Counted from the stretch's first letter, positions 1-8,388 are shown. The stretch is 64,000 nt of DNA from Pelagibacterium xiamenense (GCF_021166475.1 NZ_JAJOYS010000004.1:167698-231697), one strand, 5' to 3'. Translations and numbers: made by a program. Notes: generated from the sequence alone by a model not told the origin.

Positions 1-92
1 GACAGGAGGCAGATGAGCCAGACACAATAGGTCGCGATCTTCAGCGTCATCTGCATCGGGCCAAGTGTCTCATGATGTGATGGGTTCGCCAT
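1..92 (-). CDS. Start of a protein running off the left edge (partial, hypothetical)
   Basis: An open frame starts with ATG at 92, with in-frame ATGs at 56 and 50, and stays open to the window edge. It gives about 30 residues. From the third ATG the residues are hydrophobic (TLKIATYCVWLICLLS), which looks like a first membrane segment or a signal anchor. It lies on the same strand as the two secreted-protein genes to its right, 54 bp downstream of them, so it could be the third gene of that operon. No family can be named from this fragment, and the start is uncertain because no strong ribosome binding site is seen. Confidence 0.35.
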   Translation of the reverse strand, partial: MANPSHHETLGPMQMTLKIATYCVWLICLL

Positions 93-146
93 AGCCCAGG
101 TTCGTATGCAACCTCGCAAGCACCGCGTCCCGATGTCATTTCGCGC

Positions 147-671
147 CTATCTGTTCGGCAGCCCCTGGGCTTCGCGGGTATCCCGAATATATTGCCGGTT
201 GGCGTCAACCTCCACGATCAAGCCTTCAAGCCCGGATCGAACCGCGGCGAGTTCGGACGCATGGTCGATTTTCGACGTGAACGGATTGTCATGGGCGGCG
301 TCCCATTCGAGTGCCCACTCCATGGCAGCGATCCATTCGTCGGGATCGCCCGCGATATACTCGTTGACAGGCCGGCCCACCGACTCGCTCAGCGCCGAAA
401 AGAGCGCATGATCACCGGTACCCTTCTCCTCGCCAAGGGCGGCAATCATGAAACGATACCGCAACTGGCCGGCATACATCCAGTTTGCCGCCTCCAATCC
501 GTTCCCTTCCCCGAGGAGCCGTGCGGACAGCATGTAAAGCGTCGCGGGATGAGCAGATGGAGCGGTTTCGATCAGTTGATCTGTCGATACCGCGTCGAAA
601 TCCTCGGCAGGTTGGGCCGCGGCGGCGGCGGCCAGAAACACCGCGATCGCGAACGCGAGCACCCATTTCAT
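147..671 (-). CDS. Hypothetical secreted protein, 174 aa
   Basis: This is a 174-residue protein with a typical Sec signal peptide: MK, then a hydrophobic stretch rich in Ala, with likely cleavage after the Ala run near residue 19-20. The mature part is acidic and helical, with Trp residues in repeated E-W-A/D contexts around residues 100-115. I recognise no domain. It starts 2 bp after the stop of the upstream secreted-protein gene, so the two are almost certainly co-transcribed and probably act together outside the cytoplasm. The function is unknown. Confidence 0.75.
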   Translation of the reverse strand: MKWVLAFAIAVFLAAAAAAQPAEDFDAVSTDQLIETAPSAHPATLYMLSARLLGEGNGLEAANWMYAGQLRYRFMIAALGEEKGTGDHALFSALSESVGRPVNEYIAGDPDEWIAAMEWALEWDAAHDNPFTSKIDHASELAAVRSGLEGLIVEVDANRQYIRDTREAQGLPNR

Positions 672-673
672 GA

Positions 674-1063
674 TTAATCCTCCGCAGGCGGAACGATGAC
701 CTTGATGGACGCACCGGCCTCGAGCTGCGCAAGCAAATCCTCCGGAGTGCTGATCCTCTTGTCCTCGCCGCCGACAAACAATGCCAGATTGCCCGAGGTT
801 ATCGCTTCACTGAGCCGCGCCGAAAACACGAGCTGATCGCCAACGTAGAATTCGGCCGTTTCACCTATGTGCTCCCCGGAAAACACGGCGAATGCCTGGG
901 TGCTGCTGGGATCGAGCTTGACGTAAACGACGTCGGAGCGGGACCCGTCCGTTCCCTCTGGCAAGCTGGCCTCGGCAACGGTCAAAAACACCTCCATCGC
1001 CATCAGCGGTGCGTTAAAGCAGCAAATGGAAATCGACAGAAGCACACGGAAACAAAAACCCAT
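674..1063 (-). CDS. Secreted protein with a SecD P1-head-like domain
   Basis: The ATG at 1063 was chosen because GGAG lies 9 bases upstream; an in-frame TTG at 1078 would add five residues. The 129-residue product has a signal peptide (FRVLLSISICC, cleavage near APLMA). The mature part contains a segment of the kind VVYVKLDPSSTQAF followed by GEHIG, which resembles the P1 head subdomain of the SecD translocase ('LdpaGa..fa..T.ehvG'). The rest of SecD is absent, so this is a free-standing periplasmic copy of the fold. It is paired with the hypothetical secreted gene 2 bp downstream. The similarity is by eye and the function is unknown. Confidence 0.65.
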   Translation of the reverse strand: MGFCFRVLLSISICCFNAPLMAMEVFLTVAEASLPEGTDGSRSDVVYVKLDPSSTQAFAVFSGEHIGETAEFYVGDQLVFSARLSEAITSGNLALFVGGEDKRISTPEDLLAQLEAGASIKVIVPPAED

Positions 1064-1185
1064 CCCGACGATCTCCAATGATCAACCGCAAAGCACCAAG
1101 CCCCCTTCTGACTGAGGCTACTTTGCTCCTCGAAAAGAAATCAAGGCATGGGGAGGAACGGACGCCCGTATACCGCAGGAGGTGG

Positions 1186-2307
1186 TCACCCCCTCTCCGC
1201 ATACGTCGTTAGCGCCGAATAGACATGATAGAAGCTCGAGGACGGCATATAGGTCGAGATCAGCCGGCCTTCGGCATTGAACTGATCGTACCACCCGCCC
1301 CGGATCGGCGTATCGAGATAGTTGGCATAAAACCGTCCATAGACCGCGTCCGGCGTGAACGCCGCAGGCAGCGTCTCACCCATCCGCGCGAGAATCCGCG
1401 TCGCCTTCAGAAGCTCGGTCTGCGGCCACATCCGGCGCGCGGGCGAAATTGCCGCACCGTCGAGCGCGAACCGGTCAAGCAAGAACTCCCCCCGGGCATC
1501 CAGCCCAAAACCGATCGCGCGATCGAAAAGCGCGCGCAGATCCACCCCGCATGGTTTGCCTACGACGCGCTCGTATTCGGAAAGGAGGAACACCCATTCG
1601 ACCATATGCCCGGGCTCGATCACCTGCTCGCCCCGTGCGACCGGCTGCCAGTCAGCATCGAAATACTCAAAGACGAGGCCAGTCGCCTTATCCAGGAAAA
1701 CGGTGCGGAAGAGATCGAGGCATGTCTCGGCCATGTCTAGAAACGCCGGCTCCCCGCCCAACTCATAAAAGCCCAGCGTCGCTTCGAACATATGCATATG
1801 GGGGTTCTGCCGCCGCGGCAGGCGTCCCTCAGGAGTCTCGAGCCAACCGCGGTGTGCGGCCTGGAGCGTCAGCGCCTTTTTCCAGCGCGGCAACCATTCG
1901 GCGACGATCGCCTCTTCCCCTGCAGCCTTAAGCTGCGCCATCGCCAGCAGCACGAATGCCAGGTCGTAAAGATCCTGCGTCCGGTCGGTCACCAACCCGT
2001 CGCGGTCGAGCAGCGCGTGGAAGGAGCCCGTAGCCGGATCGTAGGCGTACTGCGTCAAAAACGCGAAGGCAGCGCGCGCTTCGTGCCGGAAATCGCCATG
2101 TCCTGCCGCGCTCGCCGAGGCAAAGACCAACGCCTGCCGCGCCTGGACGCGCATGCGTTTGATCATGTCGGGCAACGGCCGCCCATCATGGCCGAGTCCT
2201 TCCCACACGCCGCGCCCCGGCGCATCGAACCCGTTCCGCGACCAGAACGGCAAGGCATGGCCGGTGAGCCACTCGATCGGGTCGGGATAGGACGACGTTC
2301 GGGTCAT
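1186..2307 (-). CDS. AGE-family sugar epimerase/isomerase (N-acylglucosamine 2-epimerase or mannose isomerase type)
   Basis: The 373-residue protein matches the (alpha/alpha)6-barrel AGE family in length and motifs. These include RQALVFA near the N terminus, NPHMHMFEA mid-protein and an EPGHMVEW segment with the expected His and Glu active-site residues. Members interconvert GlcNAc/ManNAc, or glucose/fructose/mannose and their phosphates. The start at 2307 forms an ATGA overlap with the stop of the sialyltransferase gene upstream, so translation is coupled. As no UDP-GlcNAc 2-epimerase (NeuC) is seen, this enzyme probably supplies the ManNAc- or mannose-type precursor for the nonulosonate synthase. 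Which sugar it uses cannot be read from the sequence. Confidence 0.85.
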   Translation of the reverse strand: MTRTSSYPDPIEWLTGHALPFWSRNGFDAPGRGVWEGLGHDGRPLPDMIKRMRVQARQALVFASASAAGHGDFRHEARAAFAFLTQYAYDPATGSFHALLDRDGLVTDRTQDLYDLAFVLLAMAQLKAAGEEAIVAEWLPRWKKALTLQAAHRGWLETPEGRLPRRQNPHMHMFEATLGFYELGGEPAFLDMAETCLDLFRTVFLDKATGLVFEYFDADWQPVARGEQVIEPGHMVEWVFLLSEYERVVGKPCGVDLRALFDRAIGFGLDARGEFLLDRFALDGAAISPARRMWPQTELLKATRILARMGETLPAAFTPDAVYGRFYANYLDTPIRGGWYDQFNAEGRLISTYMPSSSFYHVYSALTTYAERG

Positions 2308-3155
2308 GGGGCACCTTTCTTGAACAGGCTCTTTCTCACCGCCCGCTGAAACTCGTTGGTCCGCCGCGCCAGCCGCATTGCGCCGATTGGCCAAAGACCG
2401 GCCCAGCCGACCCAATCGTTCAAAGCGTCTCGCTTGGGCTCAGCTTTAAGCCCTGAAGCGGAGACAGGCGCTAGCGGTAGAAAATCGAGCGCCACCGCCT
2501 CCGGTGCCGAGCGATAAAGTTCAACGTCGGCGCGATCCGCCAGGTAGCGCAGAATCGCAAGATCGAGCTCCGGATCGTGGAACTTGAGATTATATCCCGC
2601 CGTGCCGATCTGCTGCACGAGCGCGGCCGAATGCCCTTCGAGCCTGTGGGCGTAGCGGTCGGGCGCGGCATAAAGATCGATTCCCGCCAGAGTGATTGTT
2701 TCAGCGCCCAACGCGTGGGCGTTGATGATAGCCAGGATTCCCGTCGTCGGCGTTTTGTCATGGGCCTCGATCAGGCCCGTAATCGCCTTCTCCGCCGCCG
2801 CGTCGCGGTAACCGAGCGGCATAAACGGTAGATCGAGTGCGCGCTGGCCGCGTGCAATGACATGGCGCTGGTGGCAGCTCCAGGCTCCAACCGAATATGT
2901 CCCTTCGGCCACGAGCTTTTTGAGCGTTGCCGCATAAAAAGGGAAAATCCAACGATCGCCACCGACCTGCACGAGATCGGCGCGACGGCCCAAGTGATAG
3001 GTCTCTTCAAAAAAGAAGTTGTTGACCCGGACGATGGTCGATTCCGCATCGATCCGGGCCGGATCGAGCGCCAATAGCGACGGCCCGCTGCCCGCGACGA
3101 CGAACCGTTTGCTCGGTGGCGTCCAGGGCGCCGTACGCTCAGGCCTGCTTTGCAT
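2304..3155 (-). CDS. GT42-family sialyltransferase (CstI/CstII type)
   Basis: The 283-residue protein carries the landmarks of Campylobacter-type GT42 sialyltransferases, compared from memory of CstII. These are a CMP-binding AGSGPS at 21-26, RVNNFFFE at 43-50, PTTG at 136-139, GIDLY at 158-162 and a His at 193 where CstII has its catalytic-base His188. It should transfer a nonulosonic acid from its CMP-sugar to a glycan at the cytoplasmic face. The ATG at 3155 overlaps the end of the cytidylyltransferase gene by 17 bp, and the stop overlaps the epimerase start. The co-operonic CMP-sugar synthase strongly supports the assignment. Confidence 0.88.
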   Translation of the reverse strand: MQSRPERTAPWTPPSKRFVVAGSGPSLLALDPARIDAESTIVRVNNFFFEETYHLGRRADLVQVGGDRWIFPFYAATLKKLVAEGTYSVGAWSCHQRHVIARGQRALDLPFMPLGYRDAAAEKAITGLIEAHDKTPTTGILAIINAHALGAETITLAGIDLYAAPDRYAHRLEGHSAALVQQIGTAGYNLKFHDPELDLAILRYLADRADVELYRSAPEAVALDFLPLAPVSASGLKAEPKRDALNDWVGWAGLWPIGAMRLARRTNEFQRAVRKSLFKKGAP

Positions 3156-4326
3156 CGTCCGCAAGAAGCCGGTCGGCCACTGCCCGTACCGCGCCGCGCC
3201 CGCCGTCATGGGGGATGATCCAGTCGACGAAAGGAACAACCGAGGCATGCGCGTCGCGCGGGCAAGCGGAAAAACCGGCCTTCCGGATCGCCGGCAGATC
3301 GTTGCGGTCGTTGCCGACGAACAAAACGTCGTCCCAGACAAGCCCCTCTCCATCAAGCCATTCGGAAAGGGCGGCGACTTTATCGTCCCGCGCCTGCAGG
3401 CACGCGATCTGAAGCTTTTCCGCCCGCCGCATGACGACGTGGTTCTTTTCCTTCGAAAGGATCAGAAGCGCGAACCGCCCGGATTTGCGCAGCATTTCAA
3501 TGCCCATTCCGTCCCGCCGTGAGACCCTGACGCTTTCGACTCCGTCCTGATCGACAATCGCCGTATCGTCGGTGTGGACGCCGTCGAAATCCATGACCAG
3601 CACTTTGATCTTCGCGATATCCGCAGCGCTCAGCCCGCCGGCATCCCCGCGTTCGGCGGCAATCGCGTTGCACAGCGCCAGATCGGCCAGCGAATCGATC
3701 TCGACCGGCGGATGATCCACCGGATAAAGCGCAACTGGGCCGCAGAAGCGCCGCCCGACACGTTCGAAATCGTCAACCCGCACGCAATAGACCGCACCGT
3801 TCTCCTTGAACGCCGGGGCCAGGTCCTGGCGCCGCTGCCGCTGCCGGGTTTCATCGTGATTGACGCCCACCCCCAGCCCGTCGCTGGAAAGCCCCCAAAG
3901 GAACGAGTGATCTTCGACCACCGTGAGCGCACACGCGGCGTTCTTGTCGTTCATCGCCGTAAGGCAACCGTCGATATCGGCGCCGGTCGTAAAGGGCGAC
4001 GTGCACTGCAAGAAGACGAGCCGCGCCACGTCCGGATGCTGCTCCCGGATCACTGCGAGCGCGTGCAGCCAGCCGCTTTCCGAACTCGCCGTATCGCCGG
4101 AAAGCTCGGCCGGACGGTCGATCACCCGGCCGCCGAAGCGTCTGGTTTCATTGGCAATTTCGGCATCGTCGGTGGATACATAAACCGCGCCGACCTGCGC
4201 CGCGGCGCGTGCCGCAAGCACCGAACGGGCCACGAGCGAGCGCCCGCCGATCTTGCGCAAGTTCTTGCCCGGCACCCCCTTGGACCCGCCCCGTGCGAGC
4301 AGAACGGCGATCGTTTTTTCAGCCAT
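3139..4326 (-). CDS. neuA: CMP-nonulosonate cytidylyltransferase fused to KdsC-like HAD phosphatase
   Basis: The 395-residue protein has two domains. Residues 1-225 are a NeuA-type CMP-sugar synthetase, with ARGGSKGVPGKN at 11-22, QCTSPF near 107 and EIDSLADL near 209. Residues 238-395 are a KdsC/NeuA-associated HAD phosphatase, with DFDG at 246-249 (nucleophile and acid Asp), KEKN near 292 and GNDRND at 338-343. The second domain could remove a 9-phosphate before the first activates the free sugar with CTP. The ATG at 4326 is the first Met that keeps the cytidylyltransferase start; it lies 105 bp after the synthase gene. The family fold is certain, while the exact substrate (Neu5Ac, KDN or another nonulosonate) is inferred. 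Confidence 0.9.
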   Translation of the reverse strand: MAEKTIAVLLARGGSKGVPGKNLRKIGGRSLVARSVLAARAAAQVGAVYVSTDDAEIANETRRFGGRVIDRPAELSGDTASSESGWLHALAVIREQHPDVARLVFLQCTSPFTTGADIDGCLTAMNDKNAACALTVVEDHSFLWGLSSDGLGVGVNHDETRQRQRRQDLAPAFKENGAVYCVRVDDFERVGRRFCGPVALYPVDHPPVEIDSLADLALCNAIAAERGDAGGLSAADIAKIKVLVMDFDGVHTDDTAIVDQDGVESVRVSRRDGMGIEMLRKSGRFALLILSKEKNHVVMRRAEKLQIACLQARDDKVAALSEWLDGEGLVWDDVLFVGNDRNDLPAIRKAGFSACPRDAHASVVPFVDWIIPHDGGRGAVRAVADRLLADDAKQA

Positions 4327-4431
4327 ATCGTGCCGGCGTTCGATGAAGACGATGACGGTTCGTTGACCCGAAAATGGCGACAATGAAACAATCGTCGACC
4401 ATTTCGGCGTCTATCGGTTGCGCAGCCGGAC

Positions 4432-5367
4432 CTATTCGGCCGCCGAGAGGTTACCGTGGCGTTCGGCAACCCATTTGAGCTTGTCGCGCTGGACCTGCTC
4501 GACCGGCAGAATCTCGTCTTTCTTATAGGCGAGGGCCTTGTCGACATTGGCGATATCGCGGCACAGCCGGCGCATCCCGTCGGGTTCGAGGCTGGCGGCG
4601 TGGTCGGTGCCCTTCCAGGTGCGGTCGAGCGTGAAGTGCCGCTCGATATGGGTAAACCGCCCCTTGCCCTGGCTCTCATACATGCGCCCGACGGCAAGTG
4701 CGGCCACGTCGGCGGATATCCCCAGATGGTGGCCCGAAAACCCGATGCCCTTCACCTCCTCGCCGAACTCTTCCATCAGCCGGCCGATTTCGAATAGGCA
4801 GATATCCTCGAACGCGACCGGATAGCCCGAAGTGCACGAATAGATGACCAGATCCTTGGCGCGCCCGCGCTCCTTGTAGAAATCGACGGTCTTCTTGATT
4901 TCCTCGCGCGTGGTCATGCCGGTCGAAACGTGCAGTTCGCCCGCATAATGTTCGCACAGATAATTCTGCAGATCGTAATGCTGGTTGGTCGCCGAGGGAA
5001 TCTTGAGCATCGGCGGGTTAAGCGCAGCCATCTCTTTCGCCGCGGTCAGGTCCCACACCGAGGTGGAATACATGATCCCGTTGGCCTCGCACTCGCGGAT
5101 CAGCTCCTGGTGCTGATCGACGTCGAATTCGAGAAACTCGCGATGTTCGCCATAGCTATCGCCATAGGAATTTTCGGGCACCGGATGGGGCCGGTTATAT
5201 TCTTCAGGGGTCAGAAGCTCCTTGTTGGTCCGCTTCTGAAACTTGGCGACGTCGGCCTTGCAGACCTTCGCGGCAACCTGGATCAGTTCCTTGGCGATAT
5301 CGACATCGCCCTTGTGGTTGCAGCCGATCTCGGCGATGACTTTGACGGGTTGGGGGGTGGGGGACAT
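4432..5367 (-). CDS. neuB: NeuB/NANS-family nonulosonic acid synthase without SAF domain
   Basis: The 311-residue TIM-barrel synthase condenses PEP with a mannose-type sugar. Landmarks are AEIGCNHKGD at the N terminus, KFQKR, HVSTGMTTREE, GFSGHH and RHFTLDRTWKGTDHAASLEP. The YGEHREFLEF and TWKGTDHAASLEP segments look closer to animal NANS (Neu5Ac-9-phosphate/KDN-9-phosphate synthase) than to Neisseria NeuB. The usual C-terminal SAF (antifreeze-like) domain is missing; the protein ends soon after the barrel. The start at 5367 has AGAGGAA upstream. It is the first gene of the minus-strand set and is followed by the cytidylyltransferase-phosphatase fusion. Confidence 0.88.
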   Translation of the reverse strand: MSPTPQPVKVIAEIGCNHKGDVDIAKELIQVAAKVCKADVAKFQKRTNKELLTPEEYNRPHPVPENSYGDSYGEHREFLEFDVDQHQELIRECEANGIMYSTSVWDLTAAKEMAALNPPMLKIPSATNQHYDLQNYLCEHYAGELHVSTGMTTREEIKKTVDFYKERGRAKDLVIYSCTSGYPVAFEDICLFEIGRLMEEFGEEVKGIGFSGHHLGISADVAALAVGRMYESQGKGRFTHIERHFTLDRTWKGTDHAASLEPDGMRRLCRDIANVDKALAYKKDEILPVEQVQRDKLKWVAERHGNLSAAE

Positions 5368-5404
5368 GGCAGTTCCTCTTAACGGCACCTACTTTCTCAT
5401 AGGC

Positions 5405-5499
5405 AGCATTTGTCGGCGATTAGCAGGCTCGTGGGAACTGCTACTTGATTGCGCGCACAACCGCAAGCTCGTGCTTGTGCCTCAATAGCAACAAATGCT
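5405..5499. repeat. 9-bp inverted repeat in the divergent intergenic region
   Basis: AGCATTTGT at 5405-5413 and its exact reverse complement ACAAATGCT at 5491-5499 frame the 197-bp gap between the divergently transcribed synthase (minus) and the capsule-type transferase (plus). It could be a looped operator or a chance repeat. No promoter hexamers are convincing here. Confidence 0.35.
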
Positions 5500-5564
5500 A
5501 GCGAACCCGCACACGACATATTTGCGTTCAAGGCATTTCCGACATTCTTATAGGAGGCCACCCC

Positions 5565-7043
5565 ATGGCCCAGATCGACGCGGAGGTTCAAGACTGGCGG
5601 GACCGCATGATCCTTCGTGGATCAACTGCGACGCGCCTTCTAAATGACCTCTTTCGGTCGCTGCCGCGTCACGGGAACGGGCGCAAAGCTCTTGTGGTGC
5701 TTGGCAGAGACAAAGGAGGATTTAATGTATACACATACTTCGCAGCCTGCTTAGCAAGGCACCTAGGCTATGACGTGACCTTTCTTCAATGCGGTGGCGG
5801 CACAGATGTATGCGGAGTGCGTTCCAACTCTGATGTCTGGCATCCGCCCGCGTTTTGTGAGTCATGCATGGCATATCGCCGCTCCTTCGATTTTGAAGGT
5901 TTCGAAGTTCTGCAGCGAAACATCGATGAGGTGCCAGTTTCCTACGACGCCTATTCCGAAGAAGAAATATCTTTAGACGTAGACCCCTTCGTCCAAAGAG
6001 TTACTTTCGGGCGCCCTCCTTCTTTCGTTGATACCCGTATTCGCGACATGTATCGCGATGCAGCCAGACGATATTATTCGACGTTTTCCAGCGTTTTTCG
6101 GGAGGGCGATTTCGACCTCTGCCTTATAATGAACGGACTTGGTTTTCCAGAAGCGACCCTTGCCAGAGTGTGTGAACACCAAAATACCAAGACACTTTAC
6201 TTCGATCCAGGAGCGCTTCGAAACACCGTATTCCTAAGCAGCCAGCCAACCCCACATTTCAGGCTCGATTCATTATTTTCCTCCTACATTGAGACCATTG
6301 AAATTGATGCAGCCGTAGAACGCGGCCGCGAAATACTCTTAGACCGACTAAGCAGACAATTCAGCCCTGAGGGAAAGCAGAAGTTGCTGACGATTGCAGG
6401 ACACGCCCCGCCGCATCGGCATGCAATCATGTTCCTGCCGCTATTCCATGACTTAGTGTCGATGGGAAAAGGCCCAATTAACGTATTTGAATCTGTGAAG
6501 GAAGTCGCCGAAATCGCGGAGAAAAGGACGTTCCACCTTTATTTAAGATCGCATCCTGACGAGGTCTTATTTCCCAAATCGGCTTTCACAGCGGACAATC
6601 TGGTGGATGCCCTTGGACTTGAAAGTTCTCCATTTCTCCATGTAATACCGCCCCAAGACCGGTCCAATGCATATTTTCTTGCCAGTCGAAGCGAACTGAA
6701 TATCGTTTATAATGGAACACTAGGCATCGAGCTCGCGGCTCTAGGCTACCCGACAATGAATATCGCAAAATCTCACTATACAGATAAAGGCTTCTCAAGC
6801 TATCCGGAGGCGCAAGAATCCATAGAACCGATCCTACTCCAGAAATGGGGCGTACTGCCCTCTGAGGAGGAAGTTTGCTCCGCACTTACCTATCTTCATT
6901 TTTACTACGATGTTGCAAATTTGAAGCATGATATGTTCCTGAGCGACCTGTCTACCGTCTACGTTAGGAGTCGTGATGCCGCGCTCGAACAGATTAGCCG
7001 GATATCGGCGCGTGCTGCCCACCTTCTGGAAGGTGCAACATGA
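5565..7043 (+). CDS. Capsule-type surface carbohydrate transferase/modification protein (family uncertain)
   Basis: The 492-residue protein has a GT-B-like layout. An N-terminal Rossmann-like start (ALVVLGRDKGGFN, 42-54) is followed by a Cys cluster (Cys76, 83, 98, 101). The C-terminal half has HLYLRSHPDE, a VIPPQDRSNAYFLASRSELNIVYNGTLGIELA segment and PTMNIAKSHY, which resemble capsule synthesis (KpsS/LipB-like) proteins. AGGAGG lies 8 bases before the ATG. The gene is visibly AT-richer than the flanks, a sign of transfer. Its stop forms ATGA with the small downstream gene. A role in making the same glycan is inferred from position only. Confidence 0.65.
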   Translation: MAQIDAEVQDWRDRMILRGSTATRLLNDLFRSLPRHGNGRKALVVLGRDKGGFNVYTYFAACLARHLGYDVTFLQCGGGTDVCGVRSNSDVWHPPAFCESCMAYRRSFDFEGFEVLQRNIDEVPVSYDAYSEEEISLDVDPFVQRVTFGRPPSFVDTRIRDMYRDAARRYYSTFSSVFREGDFDLCLIMNGLGFPEATLARVCEHQNTKTLYFDPGALRNTVFLSSQPTPHFRLDSLFSSYIETIEIDAAVERGREILLDRLSRQFSPEGKQKLLTIAGHAPPHRHAIMFLPLFHDLVSMGKGPINVFESVKEVAEIAEKRTFHLYLRSHPDEVLFPKSAFTADNLVDALGLESSPFLHVIPPQDRSNAYFLASRSELNIVYNGTLGIELAALGYPTMNIAKSHYTDKGFSSYPEAQESIEPILLQKWGVLPSEEEVCSALTYLHFYYDVANLKHDMFLSDLSTVYVRSRDAALEQISRISARAAHLLEGAT

Positions 7044-7246
7044 TCACTGATCGATTTGCTCGACAATCCTTGGACACCAGACTTATCCAGAAGATAGTTG
7101 AACTGGAGCGAGAGATGGCCCTTTTGCGCAGCGAAATCAGCGCCATCCAAAACGCAGTGGAGGCAGGTGAGGCTTCAACAAAAGCCACCAATGTTGCCGA
7201 GCGCACTCAGCTTTGCAGCGATGGCAACAATTCCGAGGCAGAGTGA
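7040..7246 (+). CDS. Small coiled-coil protein translationally coupled to the transferase
   Basis: This 68-residue reading frame begins in an ATGA overlap with the preceding stop, the usual sign of translational coupling. Residues 11-45 form clear heptads (IQKIVELEREMALLRSEIS), so a short coiled coil is expected; the tail is polar. No signal peptide or membrane segment is present. It overlaps the convergent GT4 gene by 40 bp at its 3' end. It may be a partner or oligomerisation subunit of the upstream transferase; no family is recognised. Confidence 0.45.
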   Translation: MITDRFARQSLDTRLIQKIVELEREMALLRSEISAIQNAVEAGEASTKATNVAERTQLCSDGNNSEAE

Positions 7247-8388
7247 TCATTGATGGCCTTGGAAAAAGCGCCATAAAAACAGTTCGGGCCGATCAAACCC
7301 TGGACCTGGTCTCGTACAGAGCCATCCTCGCCAACTTGCGCTATGCGCTCTGCCTCCAGCGCCGCAAGTGCGTCTGCGGCTATTTCACGAATGTCCTTTC
7401 TGGGGAAGTCAAGGCATTTGACTTTGGGCCCGAGCCCAAGGGACGACGTTCCGACCTCGGGCGAAACCAGACAAAGCTTATCAAATAGCAGCGCTTCCCA
7501 TACGCTCAATGGCAAGGGGTCCGACAGCGATGGCAGGAGAAAGGCATCGAAGGCGGGGAGCAGGTGCATTATGTGCCTGTAATCGAGCCTACCCCACCAT
7601 ATGACGTTGGCCGGTAGAGCCTCGGGAACACTGCCCATGCGGGCGCTGCTTTTTGGCCCAATCCAGTGAAACGTAACCGCTCCAGGGCTAACTGTTTCTA
7701 ACGTTTCTGCCAAACGGATCAGACGATCAACCCCTTTGCGCGGCTGAAATGACCCCACAGTAACAATATTATAGCCCACCGGACGTGCTCGGACGGGCAC
7801 AGAGGTCACAGGAAGGCGACCGAGTGAATTATACACAGGCGCCGTACACACCCAATTCCAGGACCGTTCATACTCGTCACGCAACTCTACTGTAAGCGGT
7901 ACAATCGTCATTTTGCGGAGCAAATCAATAGAGGGCTGCCCCCCTTCTGATATAATTCGATCGAAGACATACTTACCCTCATGAAGATACACAAATATAT
8001 GTCCTCGCCTGAAAGCGGTCGCCACCTCTATGGCCTTTTTTATTCGATACGAGAGCAGGGGCGACACTGAATTTACAATCACGACTTTGGCGTTCGCGAT
8101 TTCGGCATAGAGCCGACGCCAATACTTTACATCATCAACGTATATAACAGACAGTAACCTATCATCCCGCCCCAGCTTTACTGCCCCGCGCAGTACGTCT
8201 AAAATTATTCGAATCGGTATAGTATGGCCTGCGGAATAGTTAAATCGCTCCGTTATGACGACAATATCCGAGTCCGCCAGCGGCGTTCCGGGCATTAAAT
8301 ATTCTATAATACCGGCTACTTGATGAAAAACCCTTCTCGCACCAGGCACCCGCTTAACAACCGATGCCACCCACTTTTTAAGTCGCAT
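7207..8388 (-). CDS. GT4-like (GT-B) glycosyltransferase
   Basis: The 393-residue protein has a C-terminal GT4 half with a VTVGSFQPRKGVDRLIRLAE nucleotide-site start and FLLPSLSDPLPLSVWEAL, the family's E-x7-E region. The N-terminal half has basic and hydrophobic residues suited to membrane association. The ATG at 8388 was chosen because GAGGG lies 5 bases upstream; a longer start at 8430 would overlap the preceding gene by 53 bp. It starts 11 bp inside the end of the second sialyltransferase gene, so the two are coupled. AT-rich codon use suggests it arrived with its neighbours. Donor and acceptor are unknown. Confidence 0.8.
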   Translation of the reverse strand: MRLKKWVASVVKRVPGARRVFHQVAGIIEYLMPGTPLADSDIVVITERFNYSAGHTIPIRIILDVLRGAVKLGRDDRLLSVIYVDDVKYWRRLYAEIANAKVVIVNSVSPLLSYRIKKAIEVATAFRRGHIFVYLHEGKYVFDRIISEGGQPSIDLLRKMTIVPLTVELRDEYERSWNWVCTAPVYNSLGRLPVTSVPVRARPVGYNIVTVGSFQPRKGVDRLIRLAETLETVSPGAVTFHWIGPKSSARMGSVPEALPANVIWWGRLDYRHIMHLLPAFDAFLLPSLSDPLPLSVWEALLFDKLCLVSPEVGTSSLGLGPKVKCLDFPRKDIREIAADALAALEAERIAQVGEDGSVRDQVQGLIGPNCFYGAFSKAINDHSASELLPSLQS

